Under the pieces are notes generated by a model. It made no database searches. It was not told where the DNA came from and saw only the letters and a list, made by a program, of their open reading frames with translations. The position numbers and the translations under genes were made by a program. This document shows, piece by piece, positions 1 through 8,767 of a DNA stretch of 58,517 nt (the first letter of the stretch is position 1; every line of letters begins with the position of its first letter). Origin of the DNA: Virgibacillus chiguensis. GTDB taxonomy: Bacteria; Bacillota; Bacilli; Bacillales; Amphibacillaceae. The stretch is from positions 229,670 through 288,186 of the forward strand of contig NZ_FQXD01000004.1 in NCBI RefSeq assembly GCF_900129865.1. The letters are read 5' to 3'.

Positions 1-3
1 AAT

Positions 4-167
4 ATTTCAATCCACGCACCTATACAAGGTGCGACTGGAGGTAATGCATAATGTCAAGAAAATTTGTAAATTTCAATCCACGCACCTATACAAGGTGCGA
101 CAAAGAGTATCCTTTAGTAAGGATACTCTTTTAAAATTTCAATCCACGCACCTATACAAGGTGCGAC
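4..167 (-). CRISPR. CRISPR array 1, type I-C-like repeats (right end; 3 repeats visible)
   Basis: Three identical 32-bp repeats lie at 4-35, 70-101 and 136-167, separated by two 34-bp spacers (36-69, 102-135). On the plus strand they begin ATTTCAATCC and end AAGGTGCGAC. The reverse complement starts GTCGCACC and ends GGATTGAAAT, the orientation typical of type I-C, so crRNA should be read from the minus strand. The array runs off the left edge of the window. The spacer next to the leader (102-135) is itself a perfect hairpin. No cas gene is present in the window. Confidence 0.95.
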
Positions 168-337
168 TGCGATTTCTTCCTAAAAATTTACAAAAGTCGT
201 ATAAAAGTGCTTGTTTTAAAAGAGTAAATCAATAATAATGCTTAAATAATCGTTATTTTAATTCCATAATTTTCCATAAAGTGATTAAATAGAGGTGCGA
301 ATCCCCCGGGGTTTTCATGTGCACTTCAGGTTCGCAC
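168..337 (-). promoter_or_regulatory. CRISPR leader of array 1
   Basis: The sequence after the last repeat (TGCGATTTCTTCCTAAAAAT) recurs in the same position beside array 2. About 127 bp further on is a block bounded by GTGCGAA (295-301) and TTCGCAC (331-337) that encloses CCCGGGGTTTTCATGTGCAC, also shared with array 2. Conservation at both arrays on the same side identifies this as the leader, giving minus-strand transcription. A longer inverted repeat, AATAGAGGTGC near 289 and GCACCTCTATT near 362, surrounds the block. A minus-strand TATAAT hexamer at 370-375 is a weak promoter candidate. Confidence 0.8.
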
Positions 338-436
338 TAAAAATAAGCTAATTTTAATTATGCACCTCTATTATACGACAGTTTAAAATAAAGATCACTT
401 AACTATGATAAAATTAACAAAAGAATCACTACCTAG

Positions 437-1156
437 TTAATCGTTCTTTTCTGAGATGAATTTAAAGGAGTATTTTTTCGGGTGGTAATATACTTTAGAA
501 TACTCAAAGGGCTTCCCATCTTCAAACACTGTAAAGGCTTTTAAAAATAGCAATGGTTGATTATCCTGCAATTGCAGGATTTTTTTTAGCTCTTCATTAG
601 GAAGAATTGGTATTAATTCACCGTACCTCTTGTCAATGGTGTATCCTTTATTTTCAATATAATTGTATTTAGATTTTTTTATCACCTCAATAGAAAAATC
701 AGGAAACAAATCAACGGGTAGAAAAGATTCCTCCAATAAAAACGGCTCATGATCTGCATAACGTAGTCGCTTCATATAGTAGACCTTTTCATTACTCGAG
801 ATATTTAAAATCTCTTGAACTTCATCTGTAGGATCCGTCAACTTAAATTCTAATACTTCATTTTTAGGGTTATTTTGCAATTTTTGCATCTCTTCAGTAA
901 AGCCCTGTAAATGAAGAATATTATGCTCTACTTTGTTGTGGGCAACATACGTCCCGCTACCTTGTATGCTATAAAGTAATCCTTCTTCAACTAAAAGCTT
1001 TATCGCCTGCCTAACAGTTACACGACTAACTTCATAAGTCTTTGCTAACTTTGCTTCAGCTGGGATGGCGTCACCTTTAGCAAGTTTAGATCCGATAATA
1101 TCTTCCTTAATTTTATTTGCTATTTGCCTATATAGTGGCAAAGAATTATTCCACAT
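437..1156 (-). CDS. GntR/HutC-family transcriptional regulator (UTRA domain)
   Basis: This 239-residue protein has an N-terminal GntR winged helix (about 1-72, with PLYRQIANKIKEDI, IPAEAKLAK and SRVTVRQAIKLL) followed by a UTRA effector domain ending in FEYSKVYYHP. Family members are usually sugar-phosphate-responsive repressors of neighbouring PTS operons. It is divergent from the GH4/ChbG/PTS operon, whose promoter overlaps a perfect palindrome at 1282-1296, so it probably represses that operon. The ligand may be a phosphorylated amino sugar or disaccharide; that is inferred from context only. The ATG at 1156 follows an AGGTAGGA-like site at usable spacing. Confidence 0.88.
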   Translation of the reverse strand: MWNNSLPLYRQIANKIKEDIIGSKLAKGDAIPAEAKLAKTYEVSRVTVRQAIKLLVEEGLLYSIQGSGTYVAHNKVEHNILHLQGFTEEMQKLQNNPKNEVLEFKLTDPTDEVQEILNISSNEKVYYMKRLRYADHEPFLLEESFLPVDLFPDFSIEVIKKSKYNYIENKGYTIDKRYGELIPILPNEELKKILQLQDNQPLLFLKAFTVFEDGKPFEYSKVYYHPKKYSFKFISEKND

Positions 1157-1254
1157 TCATTTTCCTACCTTTCATAATGCTACATTTAGTTTACCATTTG
1201 AATACGAATTCTCACAACTAAACAATATAGTTTATAAGTTGTATTTAAATTGTA

Positions 1255-1296
1255 TTGTTTTTGTATTAGTTTAATGCTATTATGTATGCAATACAT
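1255..1296 (+). promoter_or_regulatory. Promoter with overlapping operator for the GH4-chbG-PTS operon
   Basis: TTGTTT at 1255-1260 and TATTAT at 1278-1283 are spaced by 17 bp, a plausible sigma-A promoter. ATGTAT-GCA-ATACAT at 1282-1296 is a palindrome with perfect 6-bp arms sitting on the -10/start region, a natural place for the divergent GntR repressor. The TTGTAT motif also repeats upstream (around 1239-1266). The ATG inside the palindrome at 1282 is not a good start, since the ribosome site AAGGGG (1301-1306) precedes the ATG at 1315. Confidence 0.55.
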
Positions 1297-1314
1297 CTGA
1301 AAGGGGTTTCGCAT

Positions 1315-2640
1315 ATGAAGAAACAAAATTTAGTAATCGTCGGTGGCGGAAGTACTTATACCATTGGAATGATCATGAGTTTAATTGCAGAAAAGAAAAA
1401 TTTTCCCTTAAATTCAATAACATTTTATGATAATGATGAAAAACGACAGGAAAAAGTTGCTAAAGCAACCTCCATTATTTTAGATGAATATTATCCAGAA
1501 TTAGAATCTTTCCATTATACAACGGACAAAGAAACAGCTTTTACTGGAATTGATATTGCTTTTATACAAATCAGAACTGGTGGGCTTCAAATGCGGGAGA
1601 TGGATGAGCAAATCCCATTAAAATATGGGGTAGTCGGACAGGAAACATGTGGTCCAGGTGGGATGGCATATGGGTTACGCTCTATTAGAGATATGATAGA
1701 GCTTGTTTACGATATTAAAAAGTACTCCAAGGATGCTTGGATTCTAAATTATACAAATCCAGCAGCCATTGTAGCAGAAGCGTTGAAAAGAGAATTCCCG
1801 CAAGTTCCTAAGCTAATAAACATTTGCGATATGCCAATTGCTATCATGCATAGCTTTGCAACGATGCTAAACAAAAACATATGGGATTTAGTACCATCTT
1901 ACTTCGGTCTCAATCATTTTGGCTGGTTTACGAAAATCGAGGATAGTGAAGGGAATGATTTAACCCAAATCATCAAAGATACTATTATGGGTGAAGGATT
2001 TGTACCTACAGATCAGGAAATTGCTAATGATCAATCATGGCAGCAGACATTTGAACAAGCAAGAAAAATGCTGATTGATTTTCCGGAGTTTCTACCAAAT
2101 ACGTACTTGCAATACTATCTCTATCCAGACGATTTAGCTAAAAAAGAAAGCCTTACGAATACTCGTGCACGCCAAGTAATAAATGGGCGGGAAAAAAGAA
2201 TAACCGAGCTTTGTAACCAAATTATTCAAGACAAATCTACTAAAAACGTTGAACTACATGTTGATATTCATGGAGTTTACATGGTCAAAGCAGCAGCTTC
2301 GTTAGTTTATAACTTAAAACAAACATATATTGTCATGGTAGAAAATAACGGAATTATTTCTAACATACCCGATGATGCTATGGTTGAAGTTCCGGCCTTG
2401 TTAACAGCTAGTGGTCCTAAGCCTTTCTCTGTTGGTAAAGTTCCAACTTTTTATAAAGGTTTAATTGAAAATCAGTTTGCTTACGAAAAGTTAGTCGCAG
2501 ATGCATACTTTGAAAACAGTTATACCAAAGCTCTACAAGCATTAACCTTAAATAGAATGGTTGTTCACGTTCCTACTGCAAAAGCTATACTTGATGATTT
2601 AATTAAGGCTAATAAAGGCTATTGGCCAGAATTGCAATAA
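1315..2640 (+). CDS. 6-phospho-glycosidase, glycoside hydrolase family 4 (GlvA/MalH-like)
   Basis: GH4 enzymes hydrolyse 6-phospho-glycosides in the cytoplasm by an NAD+- and divalent-metal-dependent redox mechanism. The 441-residue protein shows the nucleotide-binding VIVGGGST at its N terminus, GQETCGPGGMAYG, LNYTNPAAIVAEA, NICDMP (metal-binding Cys) and GLNHFGW (metal-binding His). Over its length it resembles 6-phospho-alpha-glucosidase GlvA/MalH more than CelF/ChbF, down to the C-terminal AKAILDDLI and YWPEL. With a ChbG-like deacetylase and a NagE-like PTS downstream, the real substrate may be an N-acetylated disaccharide phosphate; this is unresolved. The start at 1315 is chosen for its AAGGGG site. 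Confidence 0.88.
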   Translation: MKKQNLVIVGGGSTYTIGMIMSLIAEKKNFPLNSITFYDNDEKRQEKVAKATSIILDEYYPELESFHYTTDKETAFTGIDIAFIQIRTGGLQMREMDEQIPLKYGVVGQETCGPGGMAYGLRSIRDMIELVYDIKKYSKDAWILNYTNPAAIVAEALKREFPQVPKLINICDMPIAIMHSFATMLNKNIWDLVPSYFGLNHFGWFTKIEDSEGNDLTQIIKDTIMGEGFVPTDQEIANDQSWQQTFEQARKMLIDFPEFLPNTYLQYYLYPDDLAKKESLTNTRARQVINGREKRITELCNQIIQDKSTKNVELHVDIHGVYMVKAAASLVYNLKQTYIVMVENNGIISNIPDDAMVEVPALLTASGPKPFSVGKVPTFYKGLIENQFAYEKLVADAYFENSYTKALQALTLNRMVVHVPTAKAILDDLIKANKGYWPELQ

Positions 2641-2858
2641 GAAAGACGGTAAGTTCTTGTAGCTTATGAATGTATAAACTAGAAATTTTTTAACGAATAA
2701 AAGTTAGGACATAAGGGGGTGGTTCTTGCTTTTGGGATAAAAATGGTCAACGTAATTGCTGTGGTAAAACGCGTTCATTTTTTTGATTAGAAACAGGTAT
2801 TGTTAGTAAATTCAATTTTCTAACAATAAAATCACCAACATAAGGGAAGGGATTAAAA

Positions 2859-3602
2859 GTGAAAAAACTAATTATCAATGCTGATGATTTTGGATATTCA
2901 CGCTCAGTCAACTATGGAATAATTGATGCGCATACAGAAGGCGTGCTAACGTCCACAACTTTAATGACAAATATGCCTGGTGCAGAACATGCTTATCAAT
3001 TAGGAGAAAAACATAAAACACTAGGAATTGGCGTCCATTTGACACTTACATGTGGAAAACCAATCTTAAAGAATCACCACACATTAGTAGATGCGGATGG
3101 AAATTTTAAAAAGCTTTACCATTACCAAAAACTATTCCATATTGATACAAATGAATTATATGCAGAATGGAAAGCGCAAATTGGAGCATTTTTAGATTCC
3201 GGGCTTGCGCCTACTCACTTAGATAGTCACCATCATATTAACAACTTAGAACCTATATTGCCTGTATTCCTAGAATTAGCAAAGGAATATAAGTTACCAG
3301 TACGCCACAACTTTAAAATAAAACCCGAATTTGGAACACTAATCACAACAGATCATTTTGAATACAATCCCGAAATACTATTAGGAGATGTAAACACAAT
3401 AGTAGAGGAGTATAAAGGAGCACAAACAATAGAAATCATGTGTCATCCAGCTTATTTAGATAAATCGTTAATGACAGGATCATCTTATGCGACACCACGG
3501 ATTGAAGAATTAGCAATGCTTATACATCCAGATGTAAAGAAAAAATTGCAACAACACTTTCAATTAATGACGTATCGTGAGTTAGAAAAAGAGGAGGCTT
3601 AA
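2859..3602 (+). CDS. chbG: ChbG/YdjC-family carbohydrate deacetylase
   Basis: The family removes an acetyl group from phosphorylated chito-oligosaccharides such as chitobiose-6-phosphate, using a metal site. This 247-residue protein (GTG start, GGGAAGGG site upstream) shows LIINADDFGYS at residues 3-13, GIGVHLTLTCGKP, THLDSHHHIN and IMCHPAY, which carry the expected Asp/His metal ligands and the catalytic Asp. It lies 218 bp after the GH4 gene; an ATTGTTAG/CTAACAAT inverted repeat at 2799-2827 in that gap could be regulatory. It sits 4 bp before the PTS gene, so the two are co-transcribed. The context says the imported sugar is N-acetylated. Confidence 0.88.
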   Translation: MKKLIINADDFGYSRSVNYGIIDAHTEGVLTSTTLMTNMPGAEHAYQLGEKHKTLGIGVHLTLTCGKPILKNHHTLVDADGNFKKLYHYQKLFHIDTNELYAEWKAQIGAFLDSGLAPTHLDSHHHINNLEPILPVFLELAKEYKLPVRHNFKIKPEFGTLITTDHFEYNPEILLGDVNTIVEEYKGAQTIEIMCHPAYLDKSLMTGSSYATPRIEELAMLIHPDVKKKLQQHFQLMTYRELEKEEA

Positions 3603-3606
3603 AACG

Positions 3607-5010
3607 TTGAGAAAGTTTATGCAGAAGCTTGGTAAATCCATGCTTATTCCAATTGTTGCGATGCCGATAGCTGGTATTTTATTTAGACTAAGTGCAGGAG
3701 ATTTATTAGATTGGAAGTTGTTTCAAGCTGCAGGGGTCATTTTTGCGAATATGGATATGCTAATTGCGATTGGTATCGCAATGGGACTAGCTAAAACAAA
3801 GGATCGTGGCATACCTGCGCTAACAGGCTTCTTAGCAATAACTGTTTTAAATGAAGGATTAACCCTAATGAATCCCGACTTAGATATGAGTGTTTTTGGA
3901 GGTGTTATAGCTGGTTTAATTGCAGCAGGCATCTATAACCGATTTAAAGATACAAAATTGCCAAGTATGTTTTCGTTTTTTGGTGGAGAAAAATTTCCAA
4001 TTACAATGATTATTTTAACAATGATACCTGTCGCAGGAATTTTCTCTCTCATATGGCCCTATGCTCAACAAGGTATTGATTCATTTGCTCAAGCTCTCGT
4101 TGGTCTAGGTACAGTAGGGATATTTATTTTTGGATTTTTAAATCGCTTTCTTTTACCGTTTGGATTACATCATGTGCTGAATACGTATATTTATTTTGGT
4201 CTTGGAAGTTATGAAAATGCATCTGGGGAAGTTGTAACCGGAGAAATTACTAGATTTATGAATGGAGATCCAACTGCTGGATACTTTCTTGGCGGATTTT
4301 TTATCGTCATGATTTTTGGGGTTCCAGCAATAGCTTTAGCTATAGCGAGAGCCGCTCATAAGAAAAAGAAAGCGGAGACAAAAGCGTTAATGAGTTCTGG
4401 AGCATTGACGTCAGTTGTTGCCGGGTTGACAGAACCAATTGAATTTACCTTTATATTTACGTCACCATTATTATACTTTATTCATTCCGTATATACCGGC
4501 TTAGCAGGAGCGACTTTATATTTATTCGGCGTTAGGCACGGATTTTCGTGGGGAGGAAGCATCATTGATTATGGTCTAAATTTAAGTCTTTCTGACAGCG
4601 GTTTAATGATCATTCCTATTGGGTTAGTATTTGGATTACTCTATTATTTTACATTTTATACGATTATTGTTAAGAAAAATATAAAAGTTATCGGTAGAGA
4701 AGATGATGTGGAATTCGGTTTTCAGGCAGATGAAAAGGAGCAGTTCTTGAAGCTCTCGCACAATAAATTTGAATATATGGCAAAAAAGATATTGGAAAAT
4801 ATAGGGGGCAAGGAAAATGTAGTCGATTACGAAAACTGTATGACACGCCTAAGGTTGGTAGTTAAAGATGCCTCTCTTGTTGATGAAGATAAAATAAAAC
4901 AGACGGGTGCACATGGCGTAGTTAAAGTCGATAATAAACATATCCAAATTATTATCGGTCCTGAGGCGGGAACAGTTTTGACTGAATTTAAAAAGCAGAT
5001 AGAGAAGTAA
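3607..5010 (+). CDS. PTS transporter EIICB, glucose/N-acetylglucosamine class (NagE-like)
   Basis: This 467-residue membrane permease has an EIIC domain (about 1-355, some 8-10 hydrophobic segments, LLPFGLHHVLNT and TEPIEF motifs as in NagE) and a C-terminal EIIB domain (about 385-467) with the phosphorylated Cys in ENCMTRLRLVV. No EIIA domain is attached, so a general EIIA must supply phosphate. The domain order C-B separates it from MurP, which is B-C. It starts at TTG 3607, 9 bp after GAGGAGG. With ChbG and GH4 it makes an uptake-deacetylation-hydrolysis route for an amino-sugar compound; the precise sugar is not visible. Confidence 0.87.
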   Translation: MRKFMQKLGKSMLIPIVAMPIAGILFRLSAGDLLDWKLFQAAGVIFANMDMLIAIGIAMGLAKTKDRGIPALTGFLAITVLNEGLTLMNPDLDMSVFGGVIAGLIAAGIYNRFKDTKLPSMFSFFGGEKFPITMIILTMIPVAGIFSLIWPYAQQGIDSFAQALVGLGTVGIFIFGFLNRFLLPFGLHHVLNTYIYFGLGSYENASGEVVTGEITRFMNGDPTAGYFLGGFFIVMIFGVPAIALAIARAAHKKKKAETKALMSSGALTSVVAGLTEPIEFTFIFTSPLLYFIHSVYTGLAGATLYLFGVRHGFSWGGSIIDYGLNLSLSDSGLMIIPIGLVFGLLYYFTFYTIIVKKNIKVIGREDDVEFGFQADEKEQFLKLSHNKFEYMAKKILENIGGKENVVDYENCMTRLRLVVKDASLVDEDKIKQTGAHGVVKVDNKHIQIIIGPEAGTVLTEFKKQIEK

Positions 5011-5022
5011 GGTCGTATAAAA

Positions 5023-5069
5023 AATAAGTGTAAAATTGGGTGAGAACTATAATTTTACACTTATTTTTT
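5023..5069 (+). terminator. Rho-independent terminator of the GH4-chbG-PTS operon
   Basis: Perfect 15-bp arms, AATAAGTGTAAAATT (5023-5037) and its complement (5051-5065), are followed by a T run. Confidence 0.85.
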
Positions 5070-5420
5070 GCTGTTATCTGAAAGGTATTGTAATAAAATG
5101 AGTAAAGCTTAAGAGCGCAATGAATCCGTGTAAGGATAAACGCGCATTGCATTGAGAAAGTTGGGCAATAAAGCAAGAAAGTCGCGTATTAAAATAGAAA
5201 AAACGCGTCAAGACAAGAAAATGAAAATGAATATGTACACCATAGATTGTGTATGTCGCCGTTCAATAATATGACGTTATAAATAAGAATAAAGTTAGAC
5301 TTTTAGTCAACAAACAGGGATGTTAGACATATGTACTCTTCATGTCTGCTAGGGTTAACGAGTGCGTTTAGCACGGTTGTACAAGTTACGATCAGGGCGA
5401 ACCGCAGGCAGAAAAATACA
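5070..5420. other. Intergenic stretch without a recognisable gene
   Basis: About 350 bp between the PTS terminator and the distal end of CRISPR array 2. No reading frame with a ribosome site and no familiar motif was seen. It is the trailer side of the array. Confidence 0.5.
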
Positions 5421-6316
5421 TTTCAATCCACGCGCCTATATACAAGGTGCGACCTAACATGTCTGCGGCTGTAATCAAAAACAGAGTAATTTCAATCCAC
5501 GCACCTATACAAGGTGCGACTTATGAAACCAATAAAAGTAGGCGTGGACGCTGGATTTCAATCCACGCACCTATACAAGGTGCGACTTACTTTACGCTTA
5601 CAGATAAGAGTGAGTTATTCATTTCAATCCACGCACCTATACAAGGTGCGAAGATTATGGATGCAAGAAAATTTGTTAACAAAACGTATTTCAATCCACG
5701 CACCTATACAAGGTGCGACTTACGAATACAAGAGGCAGTCAGTTTGACGGAGATTTCAATCCACGCACCTATACAAGGTGCGACTATTTTATCCGCATAA
5801 TCTATACGAAGTGACGGGAAAATTTCAATCCACGCACCTATACAAGGTGCGACCTAGTGCTGCCGTAACTGTCCCGACAAGCATCAAATTTCAATCCACG
5901 CACCTATACAAGGTGCGACATGTCCAAACCACAAAATGAGGAAATGAACAAACTATTTCAATCCACGCACCTATACAAGGTGCGACAAACAGAATATCAA
6001 GGAGAAAAGAAACGTCAACAATTTCAATCCACGCACCTATACAAGGTGCGACGAGTTTTATTAGATGATGTGATGAGTTGGTTTAAATTTCAATCCACGC
6101 ACCTATACAAGGTGCGACGGAGTATCTCCACCTAAACTTTTGGGTTTTAAAAATTTCAATCCACGCACCTATACAAGGTGCGACCCAAATATGCAGGACT
6201 CTATGGCGTAAACACCAAATTTCAATCCACGCACCTATACAAGGTGCGACTTATTCCGTTGTTAATGTATATACCTCTTTTAGTATTTCAATCCACGCAC
6301 CTATACAAGGTGCGAC
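5421..6316 (-). CRISPR. CRISPR array 2, type I-C-like (14 repeats, 13 spacers)
   Basis: Repeats start at 5421, 5489, 5555, 5621, 5688, 5753, 5822, 5888, 5955, 6021, 6087, 6153, 6219 and 6285. They share the 32-bp repeat of array 1 and spacers are 33-37 bp. The first unit (5421-5454) is degenerate: an A-to-G change in CACGCGCC and an inserted TA make it 34 bp, as expected for the old, leader-distal end. The repeat at 5621 has A instead of C at its last base. The leader lies to the right, so transcription is on the minus strand. Long frames running through the array are artefacts of the repeat. Confidence 0.97.
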
Positions 6317-6486
6317 TGCGATTTCTTCCTAAAAATTAACAAAAACAATCAAAAACAGTCCATTTTTAGATTAGAAATCTCAAATATGATTAGTTACTCT
6401 CAACTTTATTATAAAAATCACCAAAAAAGCAAGTGATTTTTGGTGCGAATCTCCCGGGGTTTTCATGTGCACTTGGGGTTCGCACC
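6317..6486 (-). promoter_or_regulatory. CRISPR leader of array 2
   Basis: It begins with TGCGATTTCTTCCTAAAAAT directly at the last repeat, as in array 1. At 6442-6486 it carries the GGTGCGAA/TTCGCACC inverted repeat around TCCCGGGGTTTTCATGTGCAC. The middle part has diverged from the array 1 leader, so the two ends are the constrained parts. A minus-strand TATAAT at 6546-6551 is a possible -10. Confidence 0.8.
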
Positions 6487-6889
6487 TAATTTTTAATTTC
6501 GTTTCTTAAAAAAGTTCTCCAATAAACCATATTTTATCTAAAAATATTATATGATAGTTCAAATAATAAGTCATGCCAAGTAGTAATAGCCCTGCGCATG
6601 GAAGTTTCACTTTATAAAAAAAGCGTCATTTCATGCATGAAGATAGTACCATCTAATCTGCCACGCACTGCAAGCGAGTTTAGTGAACACAAAATTAGTT
6701 TGAACGTGTAAAAGAATGAATTGTACAATCTTTAGGCAAACATCTTCAAACAATGAAATCAAGTTACAGAAAAATAAAATATTTCTAAATATTTATTTCA
6801 TCCGCCTTTTGTTTGTGATATGATGATAGTAATTGATAACCAGATGATGCAGTCATTTACTTTATCGTACCAAGGGAGAGAGGATAGAT
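6487..6889. other. Intergenic stretch upstream of the GH20 gene
   Basis: No gene was found in these 400 bp. GATATGATGATAG near 6816-6830 offers a possible -10 for the GH20 gene, and GGGAGAGAGG just before 6890 is its ribosome site. Otherwise nothing is recognised. Confidence 0.4.
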
Positions 6890-8767
6890 ATGAAGATAAA
6901 GTTTGTTGGTGACGTAAGCGTTGTACATGATGGATTAAAAATACTTGCCACAGAATTAGGGTTTGTAATAGATGATATCAATGGTTTCCCAATTCACGTT
7001 CAACAGAGGAAAGGTTCTATTTATATTTCCAAAAACCAGTCTATCGGGCAAATCTGTTTTGAAAAGCCAATTCATTTTTTTAGAGCGTTAGGTTTGTGGC
7101 TGGAGCAATTCCAATTAAAGCATGAATTTGAATTGGAGGAGGAGCCACAATTCGATAACAGCGGAGCTATGCTAGACGCTTCACGAAATGCAGTAATGCG
7201 TGTATCAGAAATGAAAAACATGCTACGAAAAATGGCAGTAATGGGTTTAAATGTGCTGATGATTTATACAGAAGATACGTATGAAGTAGAAGAATACCCC
7301 TATTTTGGTTATATGCGTGGGAGGTATACAGAACAAGAGTTGAGAGCATGCGATCAATATGCTGCTGCCCTTGGGATAGAGATGATTCCATGTATTCAGA
7401 CGCTAGCTCACTTAACAGAAGCGTTAAAGTGGAACTATGCTACAGAGATGAAAGATACAGCCGATATTTTACTTGTAGGGGAGGAGAAAACGTATGCCTT
7501 TATCGAGGCGATCATAAAGGCTGCTTCTAAGCCATTCAAATCGAATCGAATTCATATTGGAATGGATGAAGCACATCAATTAGGGCTCGGAAAATACTTA
7601 GAAAGAAATGGTTACGAACAGCGATTTGCCATTATGAATAAACATTTGCAAGCAGTCGTTGCAATAACCGAAAAACTTGGCTTAAAACCAATGCTTTGGA
7701 GTGATATGTATTTTCGACTTGGATCTAAAACTGGTGGATACTACGACCTCGAAGCCAATATACCGGATGATATAGTAGCTGCTATTCCTGATGTCCAGCT
7801 CGTTTATTGGGATTACTATCATACCGAACAAGCATTCTATCAAACGTTTATAAAAAAACATCAAGTTTTGAAACCAAATTCAGTATTTGCAGGTGGAGTT
7901 TGGACTTGGAATGGTATTGCTCCAAACTATGGCAAAGCTATACAAACGACAGAAGCAGCCTTAACAGCATGTAAAAAAGAAGGAGTAAAGGAAGTTTTTG
8001 CTACAATGTGGGGAGATAACGGGGCTGAAACGCCAATGACAACCGCATTGCCAATGCTACAACTTTTTGCAGAGCATACGTATCATCAAGTCATTCATGC
8101 TAAAACATGGCAAGTGAGATTCGCGTGCTGTGTAGGTGCTAATTATAACGATTTTATGGTTTTACATCAATTTGATGAAACGCCTGGTGTTTCGGAAAAT
8201 AATTTACATGCGTCAAATCCTTCTAAATTTTTGTTGTGGCAAGATATTTTGCTCGGCTTATATGATGAAAATATTAAAGGGCTATCTTTAGGCAAACATT
8301 ATGAACAAATGATCCCGCAATTAACACAAGCAAAAGAACGCAATCCAACGTTTTTTTCTCTATTTGCCTTTTATGAGCAGTTGGCGAGAGTGTTAAGTAC
8401 GAAGGCAGAACTCGGGATACATATCAAACAGGCATACGACACCGTTCATAAAGAGAATATGCAAATTTATTTAAAGCAAATAAAAGTGTTACAGCAGGAA
8501 CTCATTGATTTAAGAAATACACATAGAGATTTATGGTTTTCTATGAATAAGCCGTTTGGATGGGAAATCATTGAAATACGATATGGTGGAGTGATAACAC
8601 GTTTGGATACAGTTCAATATCGTATCAAACAGTGGGTGGAAGGAAAAATGGTTGTAATAGAAGAGTTAGCAGAAGAGCGTCTTTATTTCGACGGGCCTTA
8701 CCAAATGCCGGCAGAATCTTTAGGAAGGAACCTCTATCATAGAATTGTTAGCGCTAGTCCACTATAG
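6890..8767 (+). CDS. Beta-N-acetylhexosaminidase, GH20 (GcnA-like, cytoplasmic)
   Basis: GH20 enzymes release terminal GlcNAc/GalNAc by substrate-assisted catalysis. The 625-residue protein has no signal peptide. Its TIM barrel (about 85-400) has SGAMLDASRN at 91-100 and the catalytic Asp-Glu pair D226-E227 in HIGMDEAH. VYWDYYH and GGVWTWNG follow. Its length and lack of export match the intracellular streptococcal GcnA type. It stands ahead of nagZ, namZ and a MurR-like regulator, so it may process imported amino-sugar oligomers or muropeptide fragments. A 530-bp gap to nagZ suggests a separate transcript. Confidence 0.85.
   Translation: MKIKFVGDVSVVHDGLKILATELGFVIDDINGFPIHVQQRKGSIYISKNQSIGQICFEKPIHFFRALGLWLEQFQLKHEFELEEEPQFDNSGAMLDASRNAVMRVSEMKNMLRKMAVMGLNVLMIYTEDTYEVEEYPYFGYMRGRYTEQELRACDQYAAALGIEMIPCIQTLAHLTEALKWNYATEMKDTADILLVGEEKTYAFIEAIIKAASKPFKSNRIHIGMDEAHQLGLGKYLERNGYEQRFAIMNKHLQAVVAITEKLGLKPMLWSDMYFRLGSKTGGYYDLEANIPDDIVAAIPDVQLVYWDYYHTEQAFYQTFIKKHQVLKPNSVFAGGVWTWNGIAPNYGKAIQTTEAALTACKKEGVKEVFATMWGDNGAETPMTTALPMLQLFAEHTYHQVIHAKTWQVRFACCVGANYNDFMVLHQFDETPGVSENNLHASNPSKFLLWQDILLGLYDENIKGLSLGKHYEQMIPQLTQAKERNPTFFSLFAFYEQLARVLSTKAELGIHIKQAYDTVHKENMQIYLKQIKVLQQELIDLRNTHRDLWFSMNKPFGWEIIEIRYGGVITRLDTVQYRIKQWVEGKMVVIEELAEERLYFDGPYQMPAESLGRNLYHRIVSASPL

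Noticed and set aside
29-235. 68-codon frame through CRISPR array 1
   Set aside because: It is translated repeat sequence (FQSTHLYKVR units), with no ribosome site.
5447-6135. Several 70-120-codon frames through CRISPR array 2
   Set aside because: Repeats of about 66 bp leave frames open by chance; the peptides are repeat translations (SIHAPIQGAT, FQSTHLYKVR).
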